A DNA stretch of 30,371 nt. Source: a virus. The translations under genes were made by a program, and so were the position numbers. The notes under the pieces are model-generated. The model was not told the DNA's origin and did no database searches. It saw nothing but the letters and a program-made list of their open reading frames with translations. The stretch lies in IMG/VR virus record IMGVR_UViG_3300033233_000130, positions 1 through 30,371 of that record; one strand, 5' to 3'. Position 1 is the stretch's first letter. Each line of letters opens with the position of its first letter. Positions 1-6,819 of this stretch are shown piece after piece.

Positions 1-771
1 TGAAATACCGCTCCCTGCAGATGCAGTGGTTCCAAATCCAACATTAGATGCTGATCCTACTCTGAAGTTAAAAAATGAGGATAAAGCTGGATTGTAGTTC
101 GCTGGGAAAATAGTCCCAGCAGTGGAAACTCTATTTGTAATTTTAACATCAATAGTGCTAAATCCAATTCCAGTAATAATTCCTTGAAGGTAACCATTAA
201 GAACTGATGTTGTTCCTACTCCAGCGAGAACTGCTCCAGATGGAAATGCTTGAGTGACTGCAAATCCAACTGTAATCGCTCCTGTGGCAGCAGCACCAAC
301 CGTTAAGATTTGATCTGCGGCATTATCTATTACGCAGACTTTTAAGTCATTTGCCCATGTTCCAGGATTTCTGGCAGCATAAGAAAATGTTGTATTAGTA
401 TTGAAATTGTCAGTAAAATCATCATCATTTTTAATTTTTAAAGTTGTTAAAAAATTAGTTGCTCCTAGTCCCGTAGTATTGGCGTTTCTCAAATCTTTAT
501 CGTCACATCTAACAATTTTCAATCTTCCTCCATAAGAAAGAAAACTAGAAGCTGTAAACCAATATTCAAACTCTCCGTTTGTTGATCTTGGTTTTCCATA
601 ATATTTAATTAAATCATTTTCACTTCTTACTTCATAAATTTTCTCAATTGGTCCCTTTTCTGCGGGCATTCCCAGAATACCAACGTTGTCAATTTCAGCA
701 GTAATGCCTCCTCTAGTAAGATCAACTTCTCTAACTAGTACTCCTGGAGATACCAATCCTAAGTTAGCCAT
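1..771 (-). CDS. gp18: Tail sheath protein gp18, N-terminal part (C-terminus beyond window)
   Basis: This gene should encode the contractile sheath subunit that surrounds the tail tube and shortens during DNA injection. It is open from the ATG at 771 to the window edge (257 codons, no stop), so only the N-terminal part is visible. The start MANLGLVSPGVLVREVDLTR matches the 'LLSPGIEL+E' opening of T4-family sheath proteins. Further on come GILGMPAEKGP and a YAARNPGTWANDLKV stretch typical of marine T4-like sheaths. It follows gp17, as in T4. The start is well supported by a strong AAGGAG ribosome site six bases upstream and by a late-promoter box at 808-815. The region around residues 150-250 is Gly/Ala/Thr-rich and carries two GxGTT motifs, which recur in other structural proteins of this window. 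Identity is by motif and position; no alignment was run. Confidence 0.9.
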   Translation of the reverse strand, partial: MANLGLVSPGVLVREVDLTRGGITAEIDNVGILGMPAEKGPIEKIYEVRSENDLIKYYGKPRSTNGEFEYWFTASSFLSYGGRLKIVRCDDKDLRNANTTGLGATNFLTTLKIKNDDDFTDNFNTNTTFSYAARNPGTWANDLKVCVIDNAADQILTVGAAATGAITVGFAVTQAFPSGAVLAGVGTTSVLNGYLQGIITGIGFSTIDVKITNRVSTAGTIFPANYNPALSSFFNFRVGSASNVGFGTTASAGSGIS

Positions 772-777
772 TTAATT

Positions 778-783
778 CTCCTT
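778..783 (-). promoter_or_regulatory. Ribosome binding site of gp18
   Basis: On the minus strand AAGGAG lies six bases before the gp18 ATG at 771. It is the strongest Shine-Dalgarno match in the window and fixes the gp18 start. Most other genes here have weak sites or none and lie so close to the previous gene that coupling is likely. High independent initiation suits a sheath protein, which is needed in many copies per virion. Confidence 0.8.
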
Positions 784-807
784 CCGGTAATCTCATGTTT
801 CTAAAAT

Positions 808-815
808 TATTTATA
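808..815 (-). promoter_or_regulatory. T4-type late promoter box (TATAAATA) before gp18
   Basis: The minus strand reads exactly TATAAATA, the T4 late -10 box recognised by gp55-programmed host RNA polymerase with the sliding clamp. T4 late promoters need no -35 element. The box sits in the 65-base gap between gp17 and gp18, and its 3' edge is 36 bases from the gp18 ATG, leaving room for a short leader that contains the AAGGAG site. In an AT-rich genome an 8-mer can occur by chance, but the intergenic position, orientation and downstream ribosome site make it credible. Confidence 0.7.
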
Positions 816-836
816 AAAAACCGATTTTTACCTTGA

Positions 837-2510
837 TTATTGATACTCCCACATGTAACTCATATCTCCATATTCATCGGTATACCATCTATCTCCTTGG
901 TCATCGACAAATGATGTTTCCCCCACTCCATCATCAATAAAACCAAAAGGAGCCATGTCTTGTTCTAATTGATTTCTTTGTTCTTCATACAATCTTTTTC
1001 TAACATCCTGATCAGTAAGTTCTTTAAAATAATCTTGTGCAACCAACCAAGCATAAATTACCATGCACATTGCTAGATCATCGTTGCATCCTTCTTCAGC
1101 TTCAAATGAATTATTTTTTTGAATAAAGGTTGTCAGTTCACTAATAATGTTATAATCTTTGAATACTACTTTATCCTCTTCTACCAAAGTTTTTAGATTA
1201 GAGCATCCAACTTTTTTAACAGTCTTGGACATTTTAACCCCAAGTTGAGTTTTCTTACCAGAAAAACCCTGCCCTACTACCTGTCCTGCTCTACCTCTCA
1301 TGGAACACATAAGAACATTTGAATATTCCAAATCATAATTCAAAATTGATGCAACTTGATCTCCAATATCGTTGACTTCACATAAAATGTATGAATTATT
1401 ATATGCTTTTGCCATTTCATAGATGACACTTGGAAATAGCATTGGTTTGATTTCATTATTTCTATATTTTGCTACAACTTGATGAGGAAATGTTGTTATG
1501 TCAATGACAACAAATGCAGAATAATCAATTCCCACTCCACGAGCAACATCAACAGTAATCAAATAATCATGATCATCATTTGGATCTACAAACACATCCA
1601 TTCCTTCTCCATTTGTTTTAGGATCATCGTAAACTAAACTGTTCAGTTTACTTGGAGAAATTAAAGTATCAACTGATCCTAAAAATTCAGTTTCAAATTC
1701 TACTTTAAATTGTTGTTCAGATGTGTTGGCAATTGTTTGTTTCTTCCATGCAGTATCTCTTCCAGGAACTTCTGACCAATGAACTTGTGTTGTCGCATAC
1801 TCATTTTTTCCACGCTCAGCATCATGCCACATGCGATAAAAATGATTCATCCCGTGTGGAGTTGAAACTATAATAACTTTAGTTTTTTTACCTGATGAAA
1901 TTGTAGGATATACTGAAGCAAAAAATTGATCTGCAATGTTGTTTGGAATGAATGCAAATTCATCTAGAAAAATAACATTATATGAACCACCACGAACTGC
2001 AGAACTGGACGTTGAGTTTGCAGAAATTTTAGAACCGTTTTCAAGTTCTAATGATAACCTATTCCAATTTACAACACCTTGCTGCATCCATTTTGGAAGA
2101 TTCTCGTAAGCAAGTTGCAATCTTCCAAGAAGATCCTTTGCAGTGCTTGCTTTGTTTGCTAGAATTGCAATGTTGACATTATCATTAAAAACTGCATAAT
2201 GTAAAAGATATGAAACTACTGTAGTACTTTTCCCCGTCTGACGAGGCATCTTACAAATATTAAAGCGATTATCATGAAATTTTTGAATCATTTTTTCTTG
2301 AAAAGGATACATATCAAAATTGATAAGACCCTCATCAAGTGATACAATTTTTACATAATTTTTTGCAAAATAAACGGGATCATTTTTACAATGAATAAAT
2401 TCTTTAATTTGATCTTGAGTAAATTCTACTGCAACGTTTGCTTTCTTAAGATTTGGATTAGATAAGTAAGAATTATTAGATTGTAATTGAAAATCTTCAA
2501 TAGGTTTCAT
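837..2510 (-). CDS. gp17: Terminase large subunit gp17 (DNA-packaging ATPase and nuclease)
   Basis: This is the packaging motor protein: it cuts concatemeric DNA and pumps it into the prohead through the portal using ATP. At 557 residues it is slightly shorter than T4 gp17 (610). Visible motifs are Walker A MPRQTGKST (about 88-96), Walker B NVIFLDEF (178-185, with D183 and E184), the coupling motif VSTPHG (215-220), and a C-terminal RNase H-like nuclease with acidic residues at VDVARG (D321), LCEVND (E378) and NDDLAM (D477/D478). All expected catalytic residues are present, so the enzyme looks intact. The start ATG overlaps the stop of the 55-aa gene upstream (ATGA), and no Shine-Dalgarno is evident, so translation is probably coupled. 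Unlike T4, gp16 is not adjacent but four genes upstream. The C-terminus is acidic and Tyr/Trp-rich. Confidence 0.97.
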   Translation of the reverse strand: MKPIEDFQLQSNNSYLSNPNLKKANVAVEFTQDQIKEFIHCKNDPVYFAKNYVKIVSLDEGLINFDMYPFQEKMIQKFHDNRFNICKMPRQTGKSTTVVSYLLHYAVFNDNVNIAILANKASTAKDLLGRLQLAYENLPKWMQQGVVNWNRLSLELENGSKISANSTSSSAVRGGSYNVIFLDEFAFIPNNIADQFFASVYPTISSGKKTKVIIVSTPHGMNHFYRMWHDAERGKNEYATTQVHWSEVPGRDTAWKKQTIANTSEQQFKVEFETEFLGSVDTLISPSKLNSLVYDDPKTNGEGMDVFVDPNDDHDYLITVDVARGVGIDYSAFVVIDITTFPHQVVAKYRNNEIKPMLFPSVIYEMAKAYNNSYILCEVNDIGDQVASILNYDLEYSNVLMCSMRGRAGQVVGQGFSGKKTQLGVKMSKTVKKVGCSNLKTLVEEDKVVFKDYNIISELTTFIQKNNSFEAEEGCNDDLAMCMVIYAWLVAQDYFKELTDQDVRKRLYEEQRNQLEQDMAPFGFIDDGVGETSFVDDQGDRWYTDEYGDMSYMWEYQ

Positions 2511-2674
2511 AACTTAATTAATGCAATAACTTCTTGCTGCTTTAAATATAATTTAAGATATGCTTTTGCAAAGTCTTTTGCCTGCTCTTCATTTAAGTTA
2601 TCTATCATCCTTGCAAATTTTTCATATTCAAACATTTTATTAATACTTTCAAGTTCAATTTCAGATGGATCCAT
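2507..2674 (-). CDS. 55-aa helical protein upstream of gp17, NblA-like in pattern
   Basis: A 55-residue, probably all-helical protein starting MDPSEIELESINKMFEYEKF and containing NLNEEQAKDFAKAY followed by LYLKQQEVIALIKL. Size, helix pattern and the 'EQAKDF...LY' signature resemble NblA, the small adaptor that targets phycobilisomes for proteolysis in cyanobacteria; some cyanophages carry nblA. This is pattern resemblance only. Small proteins of this kind, as I recall, occur beside gp17 in marine T4-like phages, so a packaging or unknown role is equally possible. A GTG at 2689 in the same frame would add five residues, but it overlaps the 649-aa gene. The ATG at 2674 lies two bases after that gene's stop and is preferred. 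Its TGA overlaps the gp17 ATG by four bases (ATGA), implying coupled translation. Confidence 0.7.
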   Translation of the reverse strand: MDPSEIELESINKMFEYEKFARMIDNLNEEQAKDFAKAYLKLYLKQQEVIALIKL

Positions 2675-2676
2675 AA

Positions 2677-4626
2677 TTAACAATTCCACTTTTTAAGTGC
2701 TAATGCTTTTCTAGTTGGTCTACCCTTTTCGTCCTTCATTGGACCTTCAACTCCTCCCATACGAGCACAGAAGGACTTTCTACGATTCGCTGACTTTGAT
2801 CCTGGTTTTAATTTTGAGGGAGGAGTAGTAACTGCCATAGAAAGTTTTGAACCTGGGTTTTCTCTTCTATAAGATTCAATACCTTTTTTATTTAACCCTC
2901 CACTAGGATTTTTACCTTCCTTACGTTGCCACGCTGCCACTTCACTAATGTCTAAATCTTCTTTGAATTTGCCAGAAACTTCTCCTTTCTCATAACCTTT
3001 TCCATCGCCATCATCATCCCACCAGCGTTTTGGTTTACCTCTTCTCTCTTGGTGTTCTGCTCTACGAGATCTTTGTTGCCCACCACCTAATGCAAGAGCA
3101 CCACTTGGATTATCATATCTCGCAAGTCTTGCTGCGGATCTTTTATAATCTGGAAGTTTCTTATCTGATTTACCTTCGTCTAGTTCTTTTTCTTCTTTTG
3201 CAAAAACAATAGTAGGATCTACCGGATCGTTTTCTCTTGGTTCAAACTGAAGCAACATTGCACCAGGATAAATTTTATTTAATTGTGATTTAATTTCTTC
3301 AGCACTTGGTCTTTTGAGTGATGGAATAAAGATTTGAACTTTGTACATCAAACCTCTCCAGGTAAATCTGATTACATAAGTTTGTCCATACTCATTGTAC
3401 CTCATAAGGTTTGATTCCTCCTTCATTGCCTTCTCTGCTTTTAATGCAAGAGTATCTTTTTTTTGTCCTGGTTTTAATTTACGTACATCTGCTTTTGGAG
3501 TTGCAAAATTTGTAGATTTTTTAGGAGATGACTTTCCTTTTTCTAATGCTTGCATATCGGAAAGTATCTCTTCTGCCTTACTTTTTAATGCTCTACTCTT
3601 CTCCTGAGACTTCTTTGTGCTAGTAGTTGCCATTCGTGCCATTCTTTCTTCTCTAGAACGAAGTGCTTCGCTAAGTCTCATCTCTTCATTTGTTGGATGA
3701 ACTTTTGCAATAGAATATTTTTCCCACAATGAAGGTCCAAAACTACATTCGGATTTAGTTTCATTTTTTTTACATAAAGGACAGTATCTCATCTCTTTCG
3801 ATTCCTTTACACAATTGTTATAAGTTTTGCCAAACATCTTTTTAGTCCCTTTTTTCTTATAACCTGGCCAGCACTTCTGTGCCTCATCAATCACTGTCTC
3901 CTCTGATTTAGTTCCCCAGTTATCAGCACCAACCTTGCGGCATTTTACAAGTGCTCCTGAGGCATAGGCAGAGGGCCAAACATCATAACGAGATTTAACT
4001 TTACTATAACAAGCATCCTTTTTTCCACTTCCCTTTGTTGGTTTATCTTTTACTTCATTTATAAATTCATCTGCCAGTGGCAGAGAAGGACCAGGAAGTT
4101 TTTTTAGAGCAGAAGACTTTTCGTTAGGATTGGTATTTCCTGTAGAAAGATTTCTGATTTTTTGCTGTCTTTGTGCAGTTCTATGTGCTGTAGAATCTAT
4201 TGAAAAACTCTGCTCATTCATTTTTTCTTTTACCAACCTATTATATTTATTCAATAAACTTTCTGTCTTGACATTAGTTGGTTTTGCTGCCCCAGTTTTT
4301 TGTGGTTGATTTGGATCTAAACGATTTTTTCTTACTTGAGACCTTTCTTCTTCTTCTGCTGATAAATTTGCTGCCATTTTAGAACTTCCGCATTTTGGTG
4401 TAGATGTTTGTCCAGATTGACGAGCGCAGGGTTTGCCCGCATATTTGCCTCCAAGTTGAACCCACCCTTTTTTACCATCGGAAGATTTTGACTTATTAAA
4501 CCAATCATGAAGACCTCCATCTCCGGACCTAGTTTCTTCTTTGACATTCTTTTTGGCATCAGACTCCATACGATGTTTCTTTGAAATTTGATTATCTGAT
4601 TTGTGCGATTTAAACTGTTCTTGCAT
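2677..4626 (-). CDS. 649-aa mosaic Lys/Cys-rich protein (DUF5872- and DUF6321-like segments)
   Basis: A basic multi-segment protein of unknown function, probably a virion or prohead component given its place among late genes. Segments in order: GDGGLHDWFNKSK with a Cys pair PCARQ...TPKCG (35-84); a charged linker; DACYSKVKSRYDVWPSAYAS and ALVKCRKVGADNWG (204-238), resembling DUF5872; CWPGYKKKG...NNCVKE (252-275); a possible zinc knuckle YCPLCKKN...SEC (281-294); an Ala/Lys-rich helix (315-365); YGQTYVIRFTWRGLMYKVQI (413-432), a small globular domain; a low-complexity GGGQQRSRR stretch; and a C-terminal GGLNKKG...SANRRKSFCARMGG...RPTRKALALKKWNC (576-649) resembling DUF6321. Several of these occur as separate small proteins in marine T4-like phages, as I recall. 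No Shine-Dalgarno precedes the ATG; an alternative Met lies at residue 20. The coding frame is continuous. Confidence 0.85.
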   Translation of the reverse strand: MQEQFKSHKSDNQISKKHRMESDAKKNVKEETRSGDGGLHDWFNKSKSSDGKKGWVQLGGKYAGKPCARQSGQTSTPKCGSSKMAANLSAEEEERSQVRKNRLDPNQPQKTGAAKPTNVKTESLLNKYNRLVKEKMNEQSFSIDSTAHRTAQRQQKIRNLSTGNTNPNEKSSALKKLPGPSLPLADEFINEVKDKPTKGSGKKDACYSKVKSRYDVWPSAYASGALVKCRKVGADNWGTKSEETVIDEAQKCWPGYKKKGTKKMFGKTYNNCVKESKEMRYCPLCKKNETKSECSFGPSLWEKYSIAKVHPTNEEMRLSEALRSREERMARMATTSTKKSQEKSRALKSKAEEILSDMQALEKGKSSPKKSTNFATPKADVRKLKPGQKKDTLALKAEKAMKEESNLMRYNEYGQTYVIRFTWRGLMYKVQIFIPSLKRPSAEEIKSQLNKIYPGAMLLQFEPRENDPVDPTIVFAKEEKELDEGKSDKKLPDYKRSAARLARYDNPSGALALGGGQQRSRRAEHQERRGKPKRWWDDDGDGKGYEKGEVSGKFKEDLDISEVAAWQRKEGKNPSGGLNKKGIESYRRENPGSKLSMAVTTPPSKLKPGSKSANRRKSFCARMGGVEGPMKDEKGRPTRKALALKKWNC

Positions 4627-4648
4627 AATTTTAAATTAATAGGAGTTA

Positions 4649-4975
4649 TTATCCAAGAATAAAACTTGTGGATCCAATTCCAACTGCAGTAAAAGTAAGA
4701 ATTCCATTTGAAATAGAAATTTTGACAGGTGATGTATTTGCAACACTAATAAATCCACCAATGGAAGTTACAATACCAGATACATTAACAGATTGTGCTG
4801 TAAATTGTGTTGATGAGGTAATTCCTAATGTAGAAATTCCAGAAGAATTTAAATTTGTTACTGAAGCAATACCACCTACTACGTCTGTAGATACCCCTGC
4901 AGTGTCTGCGTATGATGTGATACCTGCTCTTGTAGCGTAAATTGTTGTTGCTGTTGTTACTACTTTATAACTCAT
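4649..4975 (-). CDS. 108-aa Thr/Ser/Gly-rich beta protein, fibre-like
   Basis: A small protein dominated by Thr, Ser, Gly, Ile and Val, with repeats of the type YADTAGVST and GGIASVTNLNSSGISTLG, ending in PVKISISNGILTFTAVGIGS. Such sequence is typical of stalk or tip segments in fibre-like proteins of marine myoviruses, and it carries the GIGST motif seen in many other virion proteins here. It has no Cys, signal peptide or membrane segment. The ATG overlaps the TAA of the 109-aa gene by one base (TAATG), so the pair is probably translated together and may act together. A role as a small virion decoration or fibre accessory is inference; I cannot name it. Confidence 0.75.
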   Translation of the reverse strand: MSYKVVTTATTIYATRAGITSYADTAGVSTDVVGGIASVTNLNSSGISTLGITSSTQFTAQSVNVSGIVTSIGGFISVANTSPVKISISNGILTFTAVGIGSTSFILG

Positions 4976-5304
4976 TAGATTGATTGGGATGAGATTACCA
5001 TAACCATTCCTTCTACTATCTTTGTTTTTTTAGATTCCGGAGAAAATATTAATACATCATAATAGTATCTTCCTGGAGATAAGTTGCTAGTAATAGTATT
5101 GCCCATGGAAATAGCAACCTTGCCAGCAGCAGAATTTATTCCAACAGAAAATGATGTTGAAGTCGAAGATTCAGGAAATCTTTTAAGTTTTGAGACCGCA
5201 GAAAAACCAGTCAGAGGGACTGTGGATCCATCAGGATTTGAAACATCAAATGACTCTTCGAAATCAGTTCCTTTATCAATAATTAAATTAACTACTGCAG
5301 ACAT
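4975..5304 (-). CDS. 109-aa beta-sandwich virion protein, BppU-N-like fold
   Basis: The sequence begins MSAVVNLIIDKGTDFEESFD and continues GSTVPLTGFSAVSKLKR, then LSPGRYYYDVLIFSPE and a VEGMVMV end. This pattern (strand, 'KG..F', 'LTGF.A..K.R', 'L.PG.Y.YD') is a compact immunoglobulin-like or baseplate-upper-protein N-domain type found in small phage structural proteins, including those of marine T4-like phages. It likely sits on the virion, but its position there is unknown. A short purine stretch (AAAGAAAG) just before the ATG may serve as a weak ribosome site. It is followed without a gap by the 108-aa gene (TAATG overlap). Confidence 0.78.
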   Translation of the reverse strand: MSAVVNLIIDKGTDFEESFDVSNPDGSTVPLTGFSAVSKLKRFPESSTSTSFSVGINSAAGKVAISMGNTITSNLSPGRYYYDVLIFSPESKKTKIVEGMVMVISSQSI

Positions 5305-5318
5305 CTTTCTTTTTTATT

Positions 5319-5762
5319 CTATTTATGATTTAGATCTTGAGTTTTTAAAATCTTAGACAATTCTGTCGTTGATCCAATGAACAGTGCATTTGTAACATTG
5401 GTAGGACCTTTTTGTGAATTATCTCCCAAATCTTTCATTTTTTTCTGCAAATCAATTACTTTATCTGTGGTATCTGCAACACTTTTAATCAATTGTCCTG
5501 CAACTTCATAAGCTCTTGGACTATCGCTTTCTTGTGCTAATTCCAAAATTCCATTAATTGCTTCTTGCCCTTTTTCTATTAAGGAATATAAATTTCCTCT
5601 TGTATACTCATAGTCTTTTTTTATTTGATTTATTTTAGATTCTGAATTATTTACTTCGATAACATCCGGGATATTTAATGAATCTGTAGACACTACTGTA
5701 GATTCTATTTCCAAAGATTGACCAATTGGATCTGATGCTTTTTTAGATTTGGGATTTGTCAT
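5319..5762 (-). CDS. gp16: Terminase small subunit gp16
   Basis: The small terminase forms a ring that recognises DNA and stimulates the gp17 ATPase and nuclease at packaging initiation. At 147 residues it is close to T4 gp16 (164). The central helical region (about 50-112) contains SPRAYEVAGQLIKSV and LQKKMKDL, matching the 'DSPRH.EV...M' and 'LHKDMKD' core of T4 gp16. The C-terminal NVTNALFIGSTTELSKIL matches T4 'NIQNATVFMGSPTELM'. The N-terminal 40 residues are variable and probably disordered. It starts two bases after the gp15 stop, keeping the T4 gp15-gp16 order, but is separated from gp17 by four genes. No Shine-Dalgarno is seen, so coupling to gp15 is likely. Confidence 0.92.
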   Translation of the reverse strand: MTNPKSKKASDPIGQSLEIESTVVSTDSLNIPDVIEVNNSESKINQIKKDYEYTRGNLYSLIEKGQEAINGILELAQESDSPRAYEVAGQLIKSVADTTDKVIDLQKKMKDLGDNSQKGPTNVTNALFIGSTTELSKILKTQDLNHK

Positions 5763-5764
5763 TT

Positions 5765-6796
5765 TTAAATTGATGTAAAGTTTCCGCCAATGTCATAAAA
5801 GATTTTCTCATCATTAAATCCAAAATCATCTTCGGGTTTAATCAATAAATCATCTTCAGAATTAATTACGTCAATTGATGCATCATGTAAGTGCAAGGTT
5901 CTTATCGTATTATCATAACCTCTAGTAACCTGTAAAACATTTTGGTCCACCGAATTAATTTTCATGTTTTCTTCATCAATTCTAATGATTGTGCCTACAG
6001 TGAGAGATGATGCATCAGAAACAACAATTTTGCCAATAACGTCATTAATCTCTCCATTTAGTGTAGATGTATCATCGTTGTTATAATCTTTTATAGCCCT
6101 TGGAGTTGTAGTGTACCTTACTGCCCTTTGTGCTGTGCTAACATTCGTATCCTGATAATAATCAACAATAACTTTCTTAATAAGACCATCTGTAGTATCC
6201 GCAACTGGACCAAACAAGTGTGTTTTTGCAGTAAATCTTAATGTGTGAATTATAGTTCTTCTGGAATTAAAATCACTCTCATAATCATCACTTTGATTAA
6301 TGCTCTCCAGTACAATTGGAACATCTTTTTTTTCTCCAATAGATGATACCAAATCAATAGTAACATTTAATGCTGGTTGAAAAAATGGTAAAATCTGTTC
6401 TAAAATTTGCAAAGAGTCATCATTTAATTTTGACAGAACATTAAGTTCAAATGAAAGGTTATAAGGAACTGGAAGATATACTTTCCTCAAACTTTTTCCA
6501 TCAGAGGATGAAATCGCTTTGAATGATTGTGTTACACCAGATTTTCTTGATGGATCATAACTTATTCCCATCATCTCAAACGACATTCTTGGAAGAGAAG
6601 TTTGAACTTTAGTATTTAAATCTGGTTGCCGCGCTCTCTGTAATAATTTTTGTGCAGGTGCATACGATAAAGGCACTCTTATTGCACTTACATTATTATC
6701 ATTTTCGTCCGTATGTCTCACTTCAATATTATTGAATAAGGTTCCAAATCCAATGACAGTTTTTCTAATAATTTGGTGATAAAAATATGTGTCCAT
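5765..6796 (-). CDS. gp15: Tail sheath stabilizer / tail completion protein gp15
   Basis: Gp15 forms the terminator ring that caps the sheath and tube and joins the tail to the neck. The N-terminus MDTYFYHQIIRKTVIGFGTL, then IRVPLSYAP, LPRMSFEMMGISYD, ILEQILPFFQPALNVTIDL and FGPVADTTDGLIKKVIVDYY match T4 gp15 segments ('RVPITYA', 'LPRI', 'IVEQILPYFQPHFNTT', 'PPVDDAEGLI'). The protein is 343 residues against 272 in T4. The excess is a module at about 240-315 containing GTIIRIDEENMKI, VLQVTRGYDNT and LHLHDASIDV. This module type is shared with other proteins in this window and looks inserted near the C-terminus. It lies between gp14 and gp16 as in T4. A perfect 8-bp inverted repeat precedes its ATG. 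Confidence 0.93.
   Translation of the reverse strand: MDTYFYHQIIRKTVIGFGTLFNNIEVRHTDENDNNVSAIRVPLSYAPAQKLLQRARQPDLNTKVQTSLPRMSFEMMGISYDPSRKSGVTQSFKAISSSDGKSLRKVYLPVPYNLSFELNVLSKLNDDSLQILEQILPFFQPALNVTIDLVSSIGEKKDVPIVLESINQSDDYESDFNSRRTIIHTLRFTAKTHLFGPVADTTDGLIKKVIVDYYQDTNVSTAQRAVRYTTTPRAIKDYNNDDTSTLNGEINDVIGKIVVSDASSLTVGTIIRIDEENMKINSVDQNVLQVTRGYDNTIRTLHLHDASIDVINSEDDLLIKPEDDFGFNDEKIFYDIGGNFTSI
5852..6079 (-). repeat. Protein-level repeat: 'IDxExM...V.RGY..T...H' module inserted in gp15
   Basis: This segment of gp15 (residues about 240-315) has no counterpart in T4 gp15. Its pattern, a Gly turn, IRIDEENMKI, a strand, VTRGYDNT, then a His and a second strand, also appears in the 1490-aa protein (FFAGDLLKVDNEYMRV...VDRGWLNSEFDSHS), the 2540-aa protein (GYVFIDGEIISYTG...GITRGIDSS) and the gp7-like protein (GRLFLGGKEVVSYT). 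It is a degenerate amino-acid repeat, not a DNA repeat. Confidence 0.55.
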
Positions 6797-6800
6797 TTCA

Positions 6801-6819
6801 AAATAGTTTTTAACTATTT
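6801..6819 (-). other. Perfect 8-bp inverted repeat just before the gp15 start
   Basis: On the minus strand AAATAGTT, a three-base AAA loop, then AACTATTT. The stem is AT-rich with a single G-C pair, so it is weak. It covers the gap between the gp14 stop (6818-6820) and the gp15 ATG (6796), ending four bases from the ATG where a ribosome site would normally be. There is no following T-run, so it is not a standard terminator. It may modulate gp15 initiation or be a chance palindrome. Confidence 0.4.

Noticed and set aside
816-836. Possible terminator after gp17 (A-run, short spacer, T-run)
   Set aside because: The potential stem is only about five A-T pairs and has no G-C base, so it is too weak to call a terminator.
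2675-2689. GTG at 2689 as start of the 55-aa gene
   Set aside because: It would overlap the 649-aa gene by 13 bases and has no ribosome site; the ATG at 2674 fits the intergenic spacing better.
5320-5327. CATAAATA on the minus strand 15 bases before the 109-aa gene
   Set aside because: It is made by the last codons of gp16 and is very close to the start codon, so I do not call it a promoter.
2487-5356. Plus-strand ORFs of 60-90 codons opposite the 55-aa, 649-aa, 108-aa and 109-aa genes
   Set aside because: They are antisense shadows of well-supported minus-strand genes, without ribosome sites or recognisable protein features.
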